Source: an uncultured Rhodobacter sp.
GTDB taxonomy: Bacteria > Pseudomonadota > Alphaproteobacteria > Rhodobacterales > Rhodobacteraceae
Reading direction: 5' to 3'
Length of the DNA: 9,461 nucleotides
NCBI GenBank assembly: GCA_937901435.1
Contig: CALGTJ010000196.1
Span: 1 to 9,461, forward strand
The translations under genes were made by a program, and so were the position numbers. Positions 7,202-9,461 of this stretch are shown piece after piece. Under the pieces are notes generated by a model. The model worked only from the letters and a program-made list of their open reading frames with translations, was not told the origin of the DNA and made no database searches. Each line of letters begins with the position of its first letter. Within the stretch, counting starts at the first letter, position 1.

Positions 7202-8194
7202 ATGACTACAGCTGTTCCCATGGTAGAGCTTTGGCGAGGCCCTTTTTTTGAGTCTGTTCATACCGGCCATGCGGTGATTTGCGACGAGGCGGGCGAGATC
7301 GTTCAGGCTTGGGGTGATCCGGATCAGGTGATTCTACCCCGATCGTCCAGCAAGATCATTCAGGCGCTGCCCCTGATTGAAAGCGGTGCGGCGGATGCCT
7401 TTGGCCTGAGCGTGGCACAACTGGCACTGTCCTGCGCCTCGCATCAGGGGGCCGCAATCCATTCGGATCTGGTGCAGACATGGCTTGGCGACCTCGGATT
7501 ATCCGACGCGGATCTGCGATGCGGCACAGAAGCGCCAAGGGATCATCCGGCACGCGATGCCCTGATCAAAACCGATAGCTCGCCATGCCAGTATCACAAC
7601 AATTGCTCTGGCAAACACTCTGGTTTCCTGACGTTGACCAAGCATTTGGGGGCAGGGCCGGATTATATCGATCTGGATCATCCGGTTCAGATTGCGGTGA
7701 AAGAGGCGCATGACTCTGTTACGGGCAAGGATTCGCCCGGCTATGGCATTGACGGCTGTTCTGCCCCGAACTTTGCGACAACCGTTCATGGGCTTGCGCA
7801 TGCGATGGCGCAATTTGCGAGTGCGGATCAGTCCACGACACGCGGGCACGCCATGACCCGTCTTGTCAACGCGATGGTAAGCTTTCCCGAACTTGTCGCC
7901 GGAGAGACCCGTGCCTGTACCGAATTGATGCGCGCAATGGACGGTCGGGTGGCGATCAAAACTGGGGCCGAGGGGGTGTTTATTGCGATCCTGCCAGAGC
8001 AGAAATTGGGCGTGGCGCTAAAAATCAGCGACGGAACGACGCGGGCCTCTGAATGTGCGATGGCGGCGATTTTGGTGAAGTTGGGCGTTCTGGACGCGAA
8101 TCACCCGGCAACGGTAAAACGGTTGAATGCGCCGATTCTGAACCGACGCCATCTGGATACAGGTATCATGCGCGCAGTTCCCGGACTGTTTTGA
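7202..8194 (+). CDS. Asparaginase of the PF06089 (ReAV-like) family
   Basis: This 330-residue protein belongs to the family of the thermolabile, constitutive Rhizobium etli L-asparaginase ReAV, which hydrolyses asparagine to aspartate and ammonia and is unrelated to the E. coli type I/II and plant-type enzymes. The key ReAV positions appear at nearly the same numbers: SSSK at 48-51 (S48, K51), CASH at 78-81 (S80), NNCSGKHSG at 133-141 (C135, K138), DGCSAPN at 184-190 (D184, C186), and IKTGAEG at 252-258 (K253). In the published structure the two cysteines and the lysine hold a zinc ion and the Ser/Lys pairs form the active site. There is no signal peptide, so the protein is cytoplasmic. It is a lone plus-strand gene between divergent and convergent neighbours, so it probably has its own promoter. 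Some family members may act on other amides, and substrate is inferred only. Confidence 0.87.
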   Translation: MTTAVPMVELWRGPFFESVHTGHAVICDEAGEIVQAWGDPDQVILPRSSSKIIQALPLIESGAADAFGLSVAQLALSCASHQGAAIHSDLVQTWLGDLGLSDADLRCGTEAPRDHPARDALIKTDSSPCQYHNNCSGKHSGFLTLTKHLGAGPDYIDLDHPVQIAVKEAHDSVTGKDSPGYGIDGCSAPNFATTVHGLAHAMAQFASADQSTTRGHAMTRLVNAMVSFPELVAGETRACTELMRAMDGRVAIKTGAEGVFIAILPEQKLGVALKISDGTTRASECAMAAILVKLGVLDANHPATVKRLNAPILNRRHLDTGIMRAVPGLF

Positions 8195-8279
8195 TCGAAT
8201 TGCCTTGGCAATCCGACCAACTGGGGGCGCTGCCCCCAGACCCCCAGAGTATTTTTGCCAAGATGAAAGGCAGGTGGTT
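8195..8279. terminator. Convergent intergenic stem-loop element, probable bidirectional terminator
   Basis: Between the asparaginase stop and the serB stop, CTGGGGGC (8221-8228) pairs perfectly with GCCCCCAG (8232-8239) around a 3-nt loop. A second copy of the right arm, CCCCCAG at 8241-8247, can pair with the same left arm and is followed within a few bases by a T5 run (8252-8256). An outer helix, CTTGGCAA (8204-8211) with TTGCCAAG (8255-8262), encloses all of this. A third small hairpin, ATTGCC-TT-GGCAAT (8199-8212), competes with the outer one. Position between convergent genes plus the stem and T-run suggest transcription termination. I recall similar G/C stem plus ATTTTTG tails recurring in Rhodobacteraceae genomes, but cannot verify that here. 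Confidence 0.65.
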
Positions 8280-9158
8280 CTATTGGACTGCAAATTCGGA
8301 TTTTGAGTAGCCTTGCAGATAGAGCAGTGCGGTCAGATCGCCGTGGTTGATCCGCACGTCACACTGCGCGGCAACGGAAGCTTTTGCATGTAGGGCGACC
8401 CCCGTGCCCGCGATGCCAAGCATTCCCAGATCGTTGGCACCATCACCGACTGCGATGACGTCGGCGGGGGCAATGCCGAGGTGCTTGGTGATCTCGTGCA
8501 GGGCCGCGACCTTGGCATCACGCCCGAGGATCGGGTTTTCGACCTCTCCGGTTAAATGGCCGTTCTCGACAATCAGTGTGTTGGCGCGATGTTCGTCCAT
8601 GCCCAGTGTCTGAGAGATCCCCGCGCTGAAGGCGGTGAACCCACCAGAGACCAGCGCAGTATATCCCCCTTGCGCTTTCATGGTTGCAACCAGCACCGCG
8701 CCACCGGGCATTAATGTGATGCGTTCTGCCAGCACTTTATCGATGACGCTTGCCTTCAGGCCTTTGAGCAGGCCAACGCGTTCGCGCAGCGCATCCTCGA
8801 AGTCCAGTTCTCCGTTCATGGCGCGCGCTGTAATCCCCGCGACATGGGGCCCGACACCGGCCTCATTCGCCAGTTCGTCAATACATTCCTGCTGGATCAG
8901 GGTCGAATCCATATCTGCCAGCAGCATCTTTTTGCGCTGCCCTTCTGCGGGCTGACAGATCAGATCGACGCCGATGTCCTGACAGCTTTGCCAGACGTCC
9001 CAAAGGTTGCCGGGCATTTGCAGAACGCGAAATTCTGCCGCCTCATCCACGCCAAGCCAGACCGCATCGCCCCCGCCCCAGGCATTGCGCAGGCTATCGA
9101 CCAGCGGCGCCTCTAGCCCACGTGTTTCAGGATTGGTGAGCAGGGTGATGACGAACAT
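8280..9158 (-). CDS. serB: Phosphoserine phosphatase SerB
   Basis: SerB (292 aa) removes phosphate from L-3-phosphoserine, the last step of serine biosynthesis, in the cytoplasm. It is a haloacid dehalogenase-type phosphatase. The nucleophile motif is ADMDSTLI at residues 81-88 (D82 nucleophile, D84 acid/base), ECIDE follows at 91-95, motif II is SGGF at 171-174, the conserved lysine is K216, and the metal motif is GDGANDLGML at 238-247. Residues 1 to about 70 form the N-terminal ACT-like region that is usual for alphaproteobacterial SerB. The ATG at 9158 was chosen because AAAGGA (9166-9171) lies 7 nt upstream and the length fits the family. The frame extends to a TTG at 9269, but those 37 residues look unlike protein and overlap the promoter. 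The gene converges with the asparaginase across a terminator-like element. Confidence 0.95.
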   Translation of the reverse strand: MFVITLLTNPETRGLEAPLVDSLRNAWGGGDAVWLGVDEAAEFRVLQMPGNLWDVWQSCQDIGVDLICQPAEGQRKKMLLADMDSTLIQQECIDELANEAGVGPHVAGITARAMNGELDFEDALRERVGLLKGLKASVIDKVLAERITLMPGGAVLVATMKAQGGYTALVSGGFTAFSAGISQTLGMDEHRANTLIVENGHLTGEVENPILGRDAKVAALHEITKHLGIAPADVIAVGDGANDLGMLGIAGTGVALHAKASVAAQCDVRINHGDLTALLYLQGYSKSEFAVQ

Positions 9159-9165
9159 CGCGCGA

Positions 9166-9171
9166 TCCTTT
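9166..9171 (-). promoter_or_regulatory. Ribosome binding site that fixes the serB start
   Basis: Read on the minus strand the hexamer is AAAGGA, 7 nt before the ATG at 9158. It decides against the longer TTG-initiated frame. Confidence 0.65.
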
Positions 9172-9188
9172 GCCAAATGATGTATCGG

Positions 9189-9194
9189 ATTATC
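9189..9194 (-). promoter_or_regulatory. Candidate -10 box of the serB promoter
   Basis: On the minus strand GATAAT matches the -10 consensus TATAAT at five of six bases and lies about 30 nt before the serB ATG, which would give a short leader. The -35 region is weak (CTTTCA with a 16-nt spacer shares only three bases with TTGACA). The surrounding 9181-9240 is only about 42% G+C by hand count, as expected of a promoter region. Tentative. Confidence 0.35.
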
Positions 9195-9248
9195 GCAATA
9201 ATTTCGCTTGTGAAAGGATGGCGAAGTGATAAATGCGGTCTCGGGACA

Positions 9249-9266
9249 CCCTTCCCCAACGAAGGG
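9249..9266 (-). terminator. Possible weak terminator hairpin after the recombinase gene
   Basis: CCCTTC and GAAGGG are perfect complements around a 6-nt loop and begin 7 nt after the recombinase stop codon. There is no T-run after the stem, so a full intrinsic terminator is doubtful. Some transcription may read through into serB. Confidence 0.3.
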
Positions 9267-9272
9267 CAATGT

Positions 9273-9461
9273 TCATGATGATTTTATCCTTTTTTTTCTG
9301 TTGTTTAGATGGCTAGAGTTGTCGGATTGTGCCAGATTTGTGCCAAAAACCCTATCGCTTATTGTGGGATCGTCCATCGCATGAGCGTAATGTTTCATGA
9401 CAGTGGCAACGTATTTCCATCCGCCAAGCTTGGCGACAGTCTTAGGGTCAGTGTTGGCACG
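9273..9461 (-). CDS. Tyrosine recombinase (phage-type integrase), C-terminal fragment (5' part outside window)
   Basis: Reading leftward from the right edge, a frame of 62 codons ends with TGA at 9275-9273. It begins RANTDPKTVAKLGGWKYVATVMKHYAHAM. This is the end of a tyrosine recombinase catalytic domain: LGGW carries the box III Trp/His position, and the Tyr in MKHYAHAM (fragment residue 25, bases 9387-9389) is the expected nucleophile. The Arg residues of the catalytic set would lie off the edge to the right. Residues 30-62 form a variable tail rich in Asn, Ser and Lys. Such enzymes integrate and excise prophages and genomic islands, or resolve dimers (XerC/D); the tail and context favour a mobile-element integrase, but this cannot be settled from the fragment. 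By hand count 9271-9461 is about 45% G+C (86 of 191), lower than its neighbours, consistent with acquired DNA. It is transcribed toward serB. Confidence 0.8.
   Translation of the reverse strand, partial: RANTDPKTVAKLGGWKYVATVMKHYAHAMDDPTISDRVFGTNLAQSDNSSHLNNRKKRIKSS

Noticed and set aside
9159..9269. Longer serB beginning at TTG 9269
   Set aside because: A good ribosome site precedes the ATG at 9158, the extension has no family counterpart and it covers the likely promoter.
9159..9461. tRNA gene as attachment site for the recombinase
   Set aside because: No cloverleaf, TTCGA-type T-loop arrangement or CCA-end acceptor pairing could be found on either strand.

Overview
The window looks like a stretch of alphaproteobacterial chromosome, most likely from the Rhodobacteraceae (Roseobacter group). 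The reasons are: the alphaproteobacterial forms of AddA and AddB next to a MurU/AmgK pair and TsaE; an IalB-family periplasmic protein; a short alphaproteobacterial-type SerB; and an intergenic G/C stem-loop followed by a pyrimidine-rich tail of a kind I recall as recurrent in that family. The assignment is inference from gene content, not from a search.

Region 1 to 7028 (minus strand) is one tightly packed gene train. Read in the direction of transcription it is: an exported IalB-family protein (7028-6501), a 67-nt gap holding a perfect 9-bp inverted repeat, tsaE (6433-5948), amgK (5955-4945), murU (4960-4289), addB (4296-1327) and addA (1330 to beyond base 1). From tsaE onward every junction overlaps (8, 16, 8 and 4 nt), and amgK and addB use GTG starts, so these five genes are probably translated from one message. 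They serve unrelated housekeeping tasks: tRNA t6A modification (TsaE), salvage of cell-wall N-acetylmuramate to UDP-MurNAc (AmgK then MurU), and end processing of DNA double-strand breaks (AddAB).

Region 7029 to 8194 holds a 173-bp divergent spacer and, on the plus strand, an asparaginase of the Rhizobium etli ReAV type (PF06089). An 11-codon open frame ends inside its ribosome binding site.

Region 8195 to 9158 is a convergent pair boundary. An 85-bp spacer contains a G/C stem-loop with alternative pairings, and serB (9158-8280, minus strand) makes the last enzyme of serine synthesis.

Region 9159 to 9461 is poorer in G+C. It contains a likely serB promoter and the C-terminal 62 residues of a tyrosine recombinase entering from the right edge. 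This suggests that the right side of the window is the edge of an integrated element. There is no CRISPR array, tRNA, rRNA or complete insertion sequence that I can see.
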